64,000 nt of DNA from positions 248,001 through 312,000 of the forward strand of contig NZ_SLVB01000005.1 in the NCBI RefSeq assembly GCF_004341845.1. Direction: 5' to 3'. Below, in pieces: positions 42,139 to 50,361 of the stretch (positions within the stretch are counted from its first letter, which is position 1; every line of letters starts with the position of its first letter). The notes under the pieces were generated by a model. The model had not been told where the DNA came from and ran no database searches. It saw nothing but the letters and a program-made list of their open reading frames with translations. The position numbers were made by a program, and so were the translations under genes. This DNA is from Novosphingobium sp. PhB165. GTDB lineage: Bacteria; Pseudomonadota; Alphaproteobacteria; Sphingomonadales; Sphingomonadaceae.

Positions 42139-42831
42139 TTATTGAGCCGGTGTCGGCGGGGCCGGGACCCGGCGCGCGCTGACGATCTTCACCGGCGGAT
42201 CCAGCATCTGCCCACGCATCACGCCTTCGCCCTTGGTGGCCGAGCGCGGTGCGTCCCAGATCTTGTGGACCACGTCCATGCCCGAAACGACATGGCCGAA
42301 AGCCGCGAATCCGGCCTTGAACTCGGGATTGTCCGACGAGGGATTGGCGTCCAGCGTGACGACGTCGCCGACCATGATCGTGAAGTCGGCCGTGGCCGTG
42401 CCCGGCGCATAGCGCGCCATCGAAATCGTGCCCGAAGTGTGGTGCAGGCCCGTCTGGCTGGTCGGCTCATGCGCGACCGGGGGCAGGACCTTGATGCCTT
42501 GCAAGCCGCCCTGAACCAGTCCGGCCGGGGTATCGCCCCAGTCGAGATGCATCGAGCGGTAGAATGTCGTTCCGTCGAACTTCTTGCCGTCGACGTACTT
42601 GAGGAAGTTCGCGGTGGTGAGCGGCGCATGCGTCTTGTCGAGCGCGAGTACGATCGTGCCCTCGCTCGTGACCATGGCCACGTAGGCATATTCCACCGGA
42701 GTCGCGGCCGGAGCCGGAGCGGTCGCAGCAGCGGCGGGCGCCTGCTGCGCCATCGCCGGTGCCGCCATCAGTGCCAGAGCCGCGCCGGCAAGGACGGGCA
42801 CGGCAAGGCGCCGGTTCCATCGTGCCATCAT
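42139..42831 (-). CDS. Periplasmic cyclophilin-type peptidylprolyl isomerase
   Basis: About 230 residues. The signal peptide MMARWNRRLAVPVLAGAALA (cleavage near AMA) is followed by an Ala/Pro-rich linker and a cyclophilin domain: VTSEGTIVLALDKTHAPLTT, FDGTTFYRSMH, GTISMARYAPGTATADFTI, AFGHVVSGMDVVHKIW. Usual active-site residues are only partly kept, and GDVVTLDANPS is a local variation. ATG 42831 is preferred because the signal peptide starts there; 42849 is possible. It begins 22 bases after the gcrA stop. The 309-base gap to the GGDEF gene shows no other gene. Confidence 0.85.
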   Translation of the reverse strand: MMARWNRRLAVPVLAGAALALMAAPAMAQQAPAAAATAPAPAATPVEYAYVAMVTSEGTIVLALDKTHAPLTTANFLKYVDGKKFDGTTFYRSMHLDWGDTPAGLVQGGLQGIKVLPPVAHEPTSQTGLHHTSGTISMARYAPGTATADFTIMVGDVVTLDANPSSDNPEFKAGFAAFGHVVSGMDVVHKIWDAPRSATKGEGVMRGQMLDPPVKIVSARRVPAPPTPAQ

Positions 42832-42853
42832 CGACTCTGGCGCTGACATGGGA

Positions 42854-43561
42854 TCAGCGAACCCGCGGGCCGCCGAAGGGCAGCGGCGGAGGGGGACGGC
42901 GCGCGCCGCGCGGCAGCTGTGCCTGATAGGCCCGGCCGCAATGCTCGACGCAGTAGGGGAAGCCGGGGTTCACGGCCGCGCCGCAGAAGTGGAAGTCCGG
43001 CTCACCCGGGTGACCCATCGGCCAGCGGCAAACGCGATCGTTGAGATCGAGCAGGCTGGTCTTGCCCGAAATCTCGGCGCTCGGCTTCGCGGGCACAAGG
43101 CGGCGCGGCGGGGCCGGCGGGATCGGCTGCTGCTGATCGCCGGGGCCCTGACGTAGGAAGCCGCCGGGGCCGACCGAAACGACGCGCGGGCCGCTCGGCT
43201 TCACGACGGCATCGTCGGCCGCCGGGGTGGCAGCCTGCGGTGCAACCGGTTCGGCTGCGCGCGGGGCCGGTGCAGCCGGGGCCTGCGGCGCGGCGCGTGC
43301 AATCACGGGCTCCGCCTTGGGCTCGGGCGCGGCAGGTTGCGCTTCGGCCGCGGGCTTCGCCTTCTTGGGGGCGGGCGCCGGGCGCGCAGGCTTCTCATTG
43401 GCCTTGACCGGGGAAGGGCGTGCCTTGAGGCCGAGGCGGTGGGCCTTGCCGATCACCGCGTTGCGGCTGACACCGCCAAGCTCGTCCGCGATCTGGCTGG
43501 CAGTGGCACCGCCCTCCCACATCTTGGTCAGCTTCTCGATCCGCTCGTCCGTCCAGCTCAT
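42854..43561 (-). CDS. gcrA: Cell cycle regulator GcrA
   Basis: A 235-residue GcrA, the alphaproteobacterial sigma70 cofactor that reads CcrM methylation. The N-terminus MSWTDERIEKLTKMWEGGAT, SQIADELGGVSRNAVIGKAHRLGL is the diagnostic HTH. A long Ala/Pro-rich linker follows, then the C-terminal CRWPMGHPGEPDFHFCG domain that contacts RNA polymerase. The linker is long compared with the Caulobacter protein. ATG 43561 fits the family. A GAATC (GANTC) site lies 35 bases upstream at 43596-43600. Confidence 0.95.
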   Translation of the reverse strand: MSWTDERIEKLTKMWEGGATASQIADELGGVSRNAVIGKAHRLGLKARPSPVKANEKPARPAPAPKKAKPAAEAQPAAPEPKAEPVIARAAPQAPAAPAPRAAEPVAPQAATPAADDAVVKPSGPRVVSVGPGGFLRQGPGDQQQPIPPAPPRRLVPAKPSAEISGKTSLLDLNDRVCRWPMGHPGEPDFHFCGAAVNPGFPYCVEHCGRAYQAQLPRGARRPPPPLPFGGPRVR

Positions 43562-43659
43562 TCCATTTCCATCTCTACAGGGGAGCGATACAGGAGAATC
43601 GCCCCGAAATTCCGTCGCACGGCTTGCCTTGGAAAGCCGCAGCCGATACTCGCGGGGGC

Positions 43660-44538
43660 ATGGCCGATCAAACGAATTCGACCGCTCTGCAGACCCCCGA
43701 GGGGATTGTGCAGCCCCGCCACTTCCCGGCAAAGGGAGAGCCCCTGATACACCAGGTAAACTGGTTGGGGCTCAAGACCCTTTATATGAAGGAGGTGAAG
43801 CGCTTCTTCAAGGTCCAGACCCAGACGATCTGGGCACCGGCGATCACGACGATGCTGTTTCTGGTGATCTTCACTGTCGCGCTGGGTCGCGGCGGGCGCG
43901 AGGTTCTGGGCGTTAACTTCGCGACGTTCGTGGCGCCGGGCCTCATCGTCATGGGGATGATGCAGAACGCTTTCGCCAATTCCAGCTTCTCTTTCCTGGC
44001 GGGCAAGATCCAGGGCACCATCATCGACTATCTGATGCCGCCGCTGAGCGAGGGCGAATTGATGCTGGCGATGATCGGCGCGGCGGTGACCCGCGCGGTG
44101 CTCGTCGGACTGGCGCTGGGCGGGGCCATGCTGCTCTGGCCAGGCGTGGACCTTACTCTCCATCATCCTTGGGCGGTCGTCTGGTTCGGACTGAACGGTT
44201 CGGTGTTCCTGGCGCTGCTTGGCCTGCTCTCGTCGATCTGGGCCGAGAAGTTCGACCATAACGCCGCCGTCACCAACTTCGTGATCGCGCCGCTATCGCT
44301 GCTGTCGGGCACGTTCTATGTGATCGACAACCTTGCGCCGGCGTTCCAGACGGTGAGCCGCTTCAACCCGTTCTTCTATGTGATCTCGGGCTTCCGCTTC
44401 GGCTTCCTGGGGCAAAGCGACATCGGCAATTCCAACCTTGCCGTGCTGCACAGCGCGATCGGGTTGGGCGTGCTCAATGCCGCCTTCGCGCTGGTGGTCT
44501 ATTGGGTGCTGCGTTCGGGCTGGAAGCTCAAGGGCTGA
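43660..44538 (+). CDS. ABC-2 type transporter permease
   Basis: A 292-residue permease with six membrane segments of the ABC-2 family: VKRFFKVQTQTIWAPAITTM, NFATFVAPGLIVMGMMQNAF, then FVIAPLSLLSGTFYVIDNLA and NPFFYVISGFRFGFLG. Relatives (NodJ/YadH type) export lipid-linked sugars or drugs. The ATPase is normally the adjacent gene but is not here, so it must lie elsewhere. ATG 43660 is preferred to a start at 43624. It is divergent from gcrA. Confidence 0.88.
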   Translation: MADQTNSTALQTPEGIVQPRHFPAKGEPLIHQVNWLGLKTLYMKEVKRFFKVQTQTIWAPAITTMLFLVIFTVALGRGGREVLGVNFATFVAPGLIVMGMMQNAFANSSFSFLAGKIQGTIIDYLMPPLSEGELMLAMIGAAVTRAVLVGLALGGAMLLWPGVDLTLHHPWAVVWFGLNGSVFLALLGLLSSIWAEKFDHNAAVTNFVIAPLSLLSGTFYVIDNLAPAFQTVSRFNPFFYVISGFRFGFLGQSDIGNSNLAVLHSAIGLGVLNAAFALVVYWVLRSGWKLKG

Positions 44539-44556
44539 GCCGCTCCGCACCTCGAT

Positions 44557-44605
44557 ACAAACAAGAACGCCGGCGTGACCCTGTCACGCCGGCGTTCTTG
44601 TTTGT
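44557..44605. terminator. Long bidirectional terminator between ABC permease and hspQ
   Basis: A perfect 23-bp stem with a 3-base loop (44557-44579 with 44583-44605) has A-rich and T-rich ends on both strands, so it can stop transcription from both convergent genes. Confidence 0.9.
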
Positions 44606-44621
44606 TTGCTGATCGGATGGA

Positions 44622-45002
44622 TCAGTGCGCGAGGCCGCGCCGCAGCCGGTAGTGCCCGTTGTTGAAAGCGTCGAACAACTGGGGGACGGAAGGATGATCC
44701 ACCGGACCGCCCTCTGCATCGTCCATCAGGTTCTGCTGGCTGACATAGGCGACATAGCTTGAATCCTCGTTCTCGGCGAGGAGGTGGTAATAAGGCTGGT
44801 CACGCTTGGGGCGGACATCGACCGGGATCGATTCGTACCATTCCTCACTGTTGGCGAAGACCGGGTCGATGTCGAAAACGACGCCGCGGAAGTCGTGATT
44901 ACGATGACGGACAACATCGCCGATGGCGAAGCGGGCCCTGGTCTGGCGGGGCGCATCGATGACGCGGCCGGCCTGGGGTGAAAAGAACGAAGCCCTGTTC
45001 AT
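44622..45002 (-). CDS. hspQ: Heat shock protein HspQ (YccV-like)
   Basis: A 126-residue protein with the hemimethylated-DNA-binding/YccV domain: ARFAIGDVVRHRNHDFRGVV, FDIDPVFANSEEWYESIP, RDQPYYHLLAENEDSSYVAYVSQQNL. In E. coli HspQ is a Lon substrate and specificity enhancer. ATG 45002 is preferred; the upstream in-frame stretch is unlike the family. It carries an extra C-terminal segment (VPQLFDAFNNGHYRLRRGL). Confidence 0.9.
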   Translation of the reverse strand: MNRASFFSPQAGRVIDAPRQTRARFAIGDVVRHRNHDFRGVVFDIDPVFANSEEWYESIPVDVRPKRDQPYYHLLAENEDSSYVAYVSQQNLMDDAEGGPVDHPSVPQLFDAFNNGHYRLRRGLAH

Positions 45003-45157
45003 GGGCCGAATATAGGTTTCCGGGGGAGGGCGGGCAAGCTTGCCTGTGGATTGTTCCCCACAATTCGTAAAAAGAGGGCTTGGCAAGTCCGATAACACCG
45101 GCTAGTGGCGCGCTTCCCGACCCGATGGAGACCTTCCATCGCTATCGCATCTCTAGC

Positions 45158-45247
<90 letters not shown>

Positions 45248-45511
45248 AGAGCCCCTCCGTCGGGGCCCCAGTACAGCGCTGGGATTGACGAAACCCACAG
45301 AAATTTGATGGTTTTAACGGCGCTTCGATCGGAGCCGGTCGCACGCGATCCTTGCATCGAATCGATGCCGCGATGGTGCGGCGTAAACGAGGGCCAATGG
45401 GGCCGGCGCCTTCACGCCATTGGTAACCTGGCAGGTCAGTCTGAAGCCTTTTCAGGGAACGACGGCCCGTCCGGCGCTTTGAACTCGCGACCCCGCTGAG
45501 GAGGCCGTGTG

Positions 45512-46207
45512 ATGTCCGACTTCGAACTCTATTATTGGCCGGTCCCGTTCCGCGGGCAGTTCATCCGGGGCATTCTCGCTTTCGCGGGCAAGAGTTGGAC
45601 TGAGCATGACAGCGGTGAGATCGCCGAACTCATGAGCCGTACGCCCGCCGATCAGCCGGCGCCGTTCATGGGTCCGCCGCTCCTGATCGACAATGCGAGC
45701 GGCTTTGCCATCGCGGAAATGCCCGCGATTGCCTTCTATCTTGGAGAACGGCTGGAACTCTTGCCGTCCACTCGGGAAGGTCGCGCCTCTTCGCTGAAAG
45801 TCGTCAACGACGCCAACGATGTGCTCGATGAAATCACTCTCGATGGCGGGCGCGAGATGTGGACGGTGCGTAAGTGGCACGAATTCGTTCCGCGCCTGAC
45901 GCGGTGGATGGAAATCTGGGAAGCCACGGGACGAGCGCATGGGCTCGAAGCACAGGCGGGCACATTGCTCGGAACGGAAGCGTTTGGTGTCGCCGACATT
46001 GTCACCTCGGTCCTGTGGTCGACGATGGCCGAGCGCTTCGACTCAATTGCGTCCTTGCTGGACGAGGTGGCGCCTCGCGTCGCGGGCTTGGTGCGCAGGA
46101 CCCGCGAATTGCCACAATTGGCCCGCCTCGCGCAGGATTCCAGGCATGCTTATGGCGATGCCTATTGCGGCGGGGAAATCGAGAAATCCTTGCGCAAAGT
46201 CGTTTAG
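45512..46207 (+). CDS. Glutathione S-transferase-like protein
   Basis: A 231-residue GST-fold protein. The thioredoxin-like N-terminal half has ELYYWPVPFRGQFIRGILAF with the start-of-helix active-site region, and an EMPAIAFYLGERLEL segment that binds the gamma-glutamyl end of glutathione. The all-helical C-terminal half includes FGVADIVTSVLW. No specific class can be assigned. ATG 45512 follows a GTG codon; either could start translation. Codon use is mildly less biased than in the core genes. Confidence 0.85.
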   Translation: MSDFELYYWPVPFRGQFIRGILAFAGKSWTEHDSGEIAELMSRTPADQPAPFMGPPLLIDNASGFAIAEMPAIAFYLGERLELLPSTREGRASSLKVVNDANDVLDEITLDGGREMWTVRKWHEFVPRLTRWMEIWEATGRAHGLEAQAGTLLGTEAFGVADIVTSVLWSTMAERFDSIASLLDEVAPRVAGLVRRTRELPQLARLAQDSRHAYGDAYCGGEIEKSLRKVV

Positions 46208-46258
46208 TGACGAACGAAGCAATGCACACTTGGCGGCGGTCAGGTGCTTTGGCGTACC

Positions 46259-46897
46259 TCAGGAAAGAGGCGCCGCAGTCGATCCCGTGAGGTCCGTGAG
46301 CTTGAACCATGGCTCGTCCGTGCGGTCGACGATCAGCGCGTCGCCGTATACCCGGCAAAGCTCGATGGCGTCGTCAGGGGTGCCATGCGTCCACTGTTCC
46401 CAATCTTCCGGAGCAAGGATCACCGGCATGTGATTTTGCCCGCCGACGTGTGCGTCGGGACCGCCAACCATCACCACGGAAAAGGCATCGCCCCATTCGA
46501 CGGTGGGGCGCCAGATTCCGGCAACGGCGAAGAGCGATTCCTCCAGCGGCGAATACCACGTGCGCGTCATGGCGCCTTCGGCACCTTCCGGCTCGGCCCA
46601 GGCTGTCATGGGGATCAGGCAGCGACGATGGTGGAAGCTGTCCGCCCACATGCCGGTTTCCAACTCGCCGTCACGGACGCTGGTGACCGGGTTGGGTCTC
46701 AAGGGCAGCGCCGCGATCATGTTCTTGGGCGCGACCGGAAAGCCCCAGCGCATGGCGTGAACCGTTCCGTCTGCGATAACAAGGCCGAGGTTGCCCGGAT
46801 GCACCTCTGCCGCAAAGCGCGGCAAATCCCCTGCGGGGGCGTGGAATAGGCCAGTGACCGCGTCGACTGGCTTGGTCATGCGGTAAATGTTGCTCAT
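46259..46897 (-). CDS. YedK/HMCES-family (SOS response-associated peptidase) protein lacking usual catalytic residues
   Basis: A 212-residue protein of the SRAP family, whose members crosslink to abasic sites through Cys2. Here the protein begins MSNIYRMTKP, with Ser (AGC) where Cys2 is expected. The usual HxRMPVIL-type motif reads GGQNHMPVIL, so the expected His position is Gln unless the register shifts. Other family parts are kept (RWGFPVAPKN, RRCLIPMTAWAEP, AVAGIWRP). It may be a non-catalytic DNA-binding relative. Confidence 0.82.
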   Translation of the reverse strand: MSNIYRMTKPVDAVTGLFHAPAGDLPRFAAEVHPGNLGLVIADGTVHAMRWGFPVAPKNMIAALPLRPNPVTSVRDGELETGMWADSFHHRRCLIPMTAWAEPEGAEGAMTRTWYSPLEESLFAVAGIWRPTVEWGDAFSVVMVGGPDAHVGGQNHMPVILAPEDWEQWTHGTPDDAIELCRVYGDALIVDRTDEPWFKLTDLTGSTAAPLS

Positions 46898-47209
46898 TTC
46901 TGAAAGATGGGAGCGCGCTGGCAGGAGTCAATGTGCGCCCGCATGGTAGTTTGTTCCCCAAACTCGACAATCGCTATCCGGTGAAGGGAGGGCTGCCGAC
47001 AGATGCCTTCGCGCACCACGATGCGGCGGGCAATTCCCGCCTTGCCTCAGGACTGCGCGGTTCGTGGTAGTGGTGGGCGGTGCTTGTTTCTTCCTGCCGA
47101 GAATTGGCGGCCTCGCGCGGATCCTCAGGGATTAGGCGGCAATTCGAAGCCGACATCGCAAGCGTGCTGGTACGCGCCTTTCGCATACCGACACACCGCG
47201 TCCAAACCC

Positions 47210-47419
47210 TTACTTCGTTGTGTATTCGCCGGGCTTGGCGTTGAAGTTTGCCACTGCGAAAGCGCGGGCGGCATTGGCTGTCTTGAAGAACTCTTCCTGA
47301 AGGGAAGACGTGACGAGCGGATAACCTTGCGAATTGTACCGTGTGGTTCTTACGGTCAGGCGAAAGTTTCCGTCCGCGTCCTTATTGATAAGGAAAGGGC
47401 GTGAGCTCGGATCGGACAT
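47210..47419 (-). CDS. Small protein of unknown function
   Basis: A 69-residue soluble protein, beta-rich at the start (FLINKDADGNFRLTVRTTRY) and helical at the end (ANAARAFAVANF). ATG 47419 is used; a TTG two codons earlier is possible. No family is recognised. It lies downstream of a cold-shock gene on the same strand (80-base gap). The 312-base region on its far side, up to the YedK-family gene, shows nothing convincing. Confidence 0.6.
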   Translation of the reverse strand: MSDPSSRPFLINKDADGNFRLTVRTTRYNSQGYPLVTSSLQEEFFKTANAARAFAVANFNAKPGEYTTK

Positions 47420-47499
47420 GTTCAATTCCCGTTCAACGGTAGGCCTCTAAGGCCAGGAAAAGCGGTGCGGATGGCCTGAGCCACCCGCACGAACGCCCT

Positions 47500-47706
47500 T
47501 CAGGCCGGCTGAAGATTGACAGCCGAGGTCTTGCCGCGGTTGTCGGTTTCCAGATCGTAGGAAACGCGCTGATCCTTGGTCAGCGTACCCATGCCTGCAC
47601 GCTCCACGGCAGAGATGTGCACGAAGGCATCATTGCCGCCGGTTTCGGGCGCGATGAAGCCATAGCCCTTGTCGGCATTGAAGAATTTTACGGTTCCGGT
47701 AGTCAT
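47500..47706 (-). CDS. Cold-shock domain protein 1
   Basis: A 68-residue CspA-family protein. The RNA-binding motifs are KGYGFIAP (RNP1) and AFVHISA (RNP2), starting MTTGTVKFFNADKG. It binds single-stranded nucleic acid and acts as an RNA chaperone. The long upstream gap before any other gene suggests a long 5' UTR, as in cold-shock mRNAs; TGCATTT-GCGG-AAAATGCA (47849-47867) could be a leader hairpin. A second copy lies 0.6 kb away, divergent. Confidence 0.95.
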   Translation of the reverse strand: MTTGTVKFFNADKGYGFIAPETGGNDAFVHISAVERAGMGTLTKDQRVSYDLETDNRGKTSAVNLQPA

Positions 47707-47915
47707 ATGGAATATCCTTTGGCCGACGCGGCGCGCATGCGCCGTCGCGGCGCATTCCGGCTTCATGAGGCTCGTAAGGGACAAAGGGGGAAGCCAAAGG
47801 CTGCCCGATAGTCCGTCGCACGCGACGTCAGCACGGACAGCCATAGGCTGCATTTGCGGAAAATGCAATTTCAGACATGCGGGCCGGGGATGTTTCCTGT
47901 TTGCCCGTGCACGCT

Positions 47916-48062
47916 CTACCCAAAACGCTCGGCCCCGGTCGGCTCCAGATGGACTTCGCCGTTCTTGCCCTGCCGATAGCGCGATGTCTCGTAGTAGAGC
48001 CGTTTGCGTGCCCGGTCCTTGGCCGGGCGTTTGCTGCGGTCGAAACGGCCTGACTTGGCCCG
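47916..48062 (-). pseudogene. Open fragment with coding character but no start codon
   Basis: One minus-strand frame, bounded by TAG at both ends, reads like protein: GRFDRSKRPAKDRARKRLYY followed by ETSRYRQGKNGEVHLEPTG. It has no ATG, GTG or TTG. It may be the C-terminal remnant of a lost gene or chance. No family is recognised. Besides this fragment and the hairpin noted for the adjacent gene, the 608-base gap between the two csp genes holds only their leaders. Confidence 0.3.
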
Positions 48063-48314
48063 CTATGTGGCGGCTTTGCGCCCAATTCCCGGGGTGAGCG
48101 CCGGAACTGCGACTGGTGGTTTCGATCCATATGTGCTATTTCGAAAATGCTGACGTCGAATTTGCGACGGGTCTCGGCAATATTGGCATTTTGAGTGGAG
48201 GTTTTCTCGGCTCAATTTCCTCTTGCGACGATTTCCTTTCATTCGATGATTTGACGCCCAAAAGTCGCACGATATTCGTGCGCACAATAATCGTTTCTTG
48301 AAAGGAGACGCAAA

Positions 48315-48521
48315 ATGCCAGTCGGAACCGTTAAATTCTTCAACGTCGATAAGGGTTTTGGTTTCATCTCGCCTGAAGACGGCGGCCAGGACAGCTTCGT
48401 GCACATTTCGGCCGTTCAGAATTCCGGCATGCAGACGCTCGAGCGTGACCAGCGCGTCTCGTATGAGATCGAAGTTGCCCGCAACGGCAAGGCTTCGGCA
48501 GTCAATCTCCGCTCGGTTTGA
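48315..48521 (+). CDS. Cold-shock domain protein 2
   Basis: A 68-residue CspA-family protein beginning MPVGTVKFFNVDKGFGFISP, with RNP1 KGFGFIS and RNP2 SFVHISA. AAAGGAG lies before the ATG. The upstream AT-rich 200 bases are probably a structured cold-shock leader. Its sequence is clearly related to the divergent copy at 47500-47706, with a more neutral surface. It precedes a 78-codon gene by 75 bases. Confidence 0.95.
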   Translation: MPVGTVKFFNVDKGFGFISPEDGGQDSFVHISAVQNSGMQTLERDQRVSYEIEVARNGKASAVNLRSV

Positions 48522-48596
48522 TCGTGACTGCGCAGGGCGGCCCCGCCAGCCCTGCCAGCCGATCGAACGCCGCTGCCGACTGTCAGGAATTTCGAC

Positions 48597-48833
48597 ATGA
48601 GCATGAGCCGGAGTTATTGCGACGAGATGGCTCGCCTGGCTAACCAGGCGGCTGCTCAGGCAACTTTGACCAACGTGCGGGATCGCGAACTGAGGTCCGC
48701 TTCCGCATGGCAAGCCATGTCGGAACGCATCCTCAAGACCGAGCAAGCGCGCGAAATGAAGGAGCGGGAACGCGTCGAGGCCTCCGTCAAGGATGACGGG
48801 GCCGAAGGCGATCGTTCCGGGAAATTGCAGTAG
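48597..48833 (+). CDS. Small charged helical protein
   Basis: A 78-residue, highly helical and charged protein (MARLANQAAAQATLTNVRDR, ILKTEQAREMKERERVEASV). No family is recognised. It follows the cold-shock gene on the same strand and may be co-transcribed with it. A 12-bp stem at 48857-48893 follows. Confidence 0.6.
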   Translation: MSMSRSYCDEMARLANQAAAQATLTNVRDRELRSASAWQAMSERILKTEQAREMKERERVEASVKDDGAEGDRSGKLQ

Positions 48834-48856
48834 CGGATCGGATCCGCGATACCTGT

Positions 48857-48893
48857 CGCCGCAGGATGGGGGCCTTGCCTTCATCCTGCGGCG
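48857..48893. terminator. Stem-loop between convergent small genes
   Basis: CGCCGCAGGATG and its exact complement (48857-48868 with 48882-48893) form a 12-bp stem downstream of the 78-codon gene and of the minus-strand 50-codon gene. There is no T-tract, so termination is only likely. Confidence 0.5.
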
Positions 48894-48947
48894 GAATGTC
48901 TCTCCCTCCGGATGCGTCACCCACACCGTGGCGTGGGCAGCACCGGT

Positions 48948-49100
48948 TCAGTCCACCATTGCGGCGACAAGAACGCGAAGTTCTTCGGGGGAGAGTGCGG
49001 CGCGCGTCGCATCCAGTGCTTGACCGAAAGGCGACGGCAGGCTGCCGCGGGAAGATTTATCGTAGGGACGCTTGAAGGCGTCGGTAATTTTATTGATCAT
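48948..49100 (-). CDS. 50-residue protein downstream of the IF-1-like gene
   Basis: A short frame reads MINKITDAFKRPYDKSSRGS, then LPSPFGQALDATRAALSPEE and LRVLVAAMVD. AGGA lies before ATG 49100. Composition is protein-like, with a helical C-terminus. It follows the IF-1-like gene by 33 bases on the same strand. No family is recognised; conservation in relatives would decide. Confidence 0.5.
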   Translation of the reverse strand: MINKITDAFKRPYDKSSRGSLPSPFGQALDATRAALSPEELRVLVAAMVD

Positions 49101-49114
49101 GTAGTCCTAAATTC

Positions 49115-49135
49115 GCGGCCCTCGGCCGCTTTTTT
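49115..49135. terminator. Hairpin with T-tract next to the IF-1-like stop codon
   Basis: GCGGCC-CTC-GGCCGC followed by TTTTTT on the plus strand lies between the IF-1-like gene and the 50-codon gene. On the minus strand the T-run is on the wrong side, so it would stop plus-strand transcripts only. Confidence 0.5.
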
Positions 49136-49400
49136 ATCGTCTGAAACCGCTGCGTCGTGCGCCGGGTCCAGCCTGGCCGGGGGTGCGTTCGCGGAATACG
49201 ATGCGGCCCTTGCTCAGGTCATAAGGTGTCATTTCGACGTGGACGCGGTCACCGACAACCGTGCGGATACGGAACTTGCGCATCTTGCCCGCCGTATAGG
49301 CGATGATGCGGTGCCCGTTGTCGAGCAGGACGGCGAAACGTCCATCGGGAAGCACTTCCTCAATGAAGCCTTCCATCGTCAGCAATTCTTCTTTCGCCAA
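49134..49400 (-). CDS. Translation initiation factor IF-1-like protein with basic tail
   Basis: An 88-residue OB-fold protein clearly related to IF-1: MAKEELLTMEGFIEEVLPDG, DNGHRIIAYTAGKMRKFRIR, VEMTPYDLSKGRIVFRER. It is longer than the usual 72 residues, with a basic Gly/Arg tail (GARRSGFRR). Divergence and the cold-shock neighbours suggest a second, specialised IF-1 rather than the housekeeping copy, but the rest of the genome is not visible. Confidence 0.88.
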   Translation of the reverse strand: MAKEELLTMEGFIEEVLPDGRFAVLLDNGHRIIAYTAGKMRKFRIRTVVGDRVHVEMTPYDLSKGRIVFRERTPGQAGPGARRSGFRR

Positions 49401-49691
49401 TCTAACGGTCCTCGGATATGCGTTTTGCCCTGCCAGTGCACGGATGCAAAGCCAGGAGTGAATGCCAGGAAGCCGAAGAGGAAAGCGAGGTCGCAGCCAT
49501 TCAGGCGCAAAATCGCGTCATTGAGCGACGCAGCACCCGCCAGATAGGGAATGACGCGGCCAATTTCAAGTCAAAGAAACGGCCATGGCCCCTATCCAGA
49601 TAGGTGCTCGCGGAACAAAATCAATAATCGCCGAGTCAGTTTTGCATATCGGTGACTGAGGAACCCTTGGGTGGCGGCATTCCTGAGGACG

Positions 49692-49823
49692 TCAGTATTT
49701 CTTCTTCGTATCAGCCCGGCGGAAGGATCTCCGCTGGATCGCGAAGGCTTGCCAGCCGACGGATGTGGCCAGAATCGTCGTGCCGGTGATTACGGCCTCA
49801 AGGGTAAGGAGATCGGCTCCCAC
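49692..49823 (-). CDS. Small single-pass membrane protein
   Basis: A 43-codon frame from GTG 49823, with GAGGAG seven bases before it. It encodes a membrane helix (LEAVITGTTILATSVGW) and a basic tail ending DTKKKY. A palindrome GGGAACG-ATG-CGTTCCC lies just upstream (49842-49858). No family is recognised. The 291 bases between the IF-1-like gene and this one show no gene. Confidence 0.45.
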   Translation of the reverse strand: MGADLLTLEAVITGTTILATSVGWQAFAIQRRSFRRADTKKKY

Positions 49824-49920
49824 GGCATTCTCCTCGTTCGCGGGAACGATGCGTTCCCTGATCGGGCCGAGAGAACTCCGCGCCCGATTTTTGGAGGCTA
49901 ACACCGGGTAGAGGGAGTGC

Positions 49921-50361
49921 CTAGGCGAATCTCGATTTCCGAGGCGCGGAATGCGCCCGAATCGCGCCCGGGGCGGGAAGAGCGGCAACCAGATTGTCGC
50001 CAAGCGTCTGGTAGAATTCGCATATCCCGAGGATTGCCGATTCCGAAAAAAGTCTGGGATCGATGGCCTTCCCGATATCCTTTTGGCCCGAGGCGATGCG
50101 GATGTCGGCGCGAAGCTGGCGAGCGGCCTCTTCGCCGGGCTGGCGGCCCAGCGCCGATGCGATCCGCATCAGCGCGCGCAGCCGGGCCAGGGCATGAAAG
50201 TCCATGCCCAGCAGCGACTGCACCGCCGAAAGTTTGCGAATGGCCGCATCGGCAGGCGGATTTTCGCCATATTCGCGGATACGCTGGCCGCTCGCGAGCA
50301 GAATGGCGTCGAGCAGGTTGAACAGGAAGCGGTCCAGTTCCTTCAGCCGATTCCCGTTCAT
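49921..50361 (-). CDS. Helical protein of unknown function
   Basis: About 146 residues if started at ATG 50361; the frame stays open to 50445. The core is helical (LDRFLFNLLDAILLASGQRI, DFHALARLRALMRIASALG) and soluble. No family is recognised. Codon use is moderately biased, which supports coding. The 404-base region up to the chemoreceptor gene shows nothing more. Confidence 0.55.
   Translation of the reverse strand: MNGNRLKELDRFLFNLLDAILLASGQRIREYGENPPADAAIRKLSAVQSLLGMDFHALARLRALMRIASALGRQPGEEAARQLRADIRIASGQKDIGKAIDPRLFSESAILGICEFYQTLGDNLVAALPAPGAIRAHSAPRKSRFA

Noticed and set aside
48116..48301. A 61-codon frame just upstream of cold-shock gene 2
   Set aside because: It lies in the probable long 5' leader of the csp mRNA, has no ribosome-binding site, and its composition is not protein-like. 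It could be a leader peptide, but nothing supports that.
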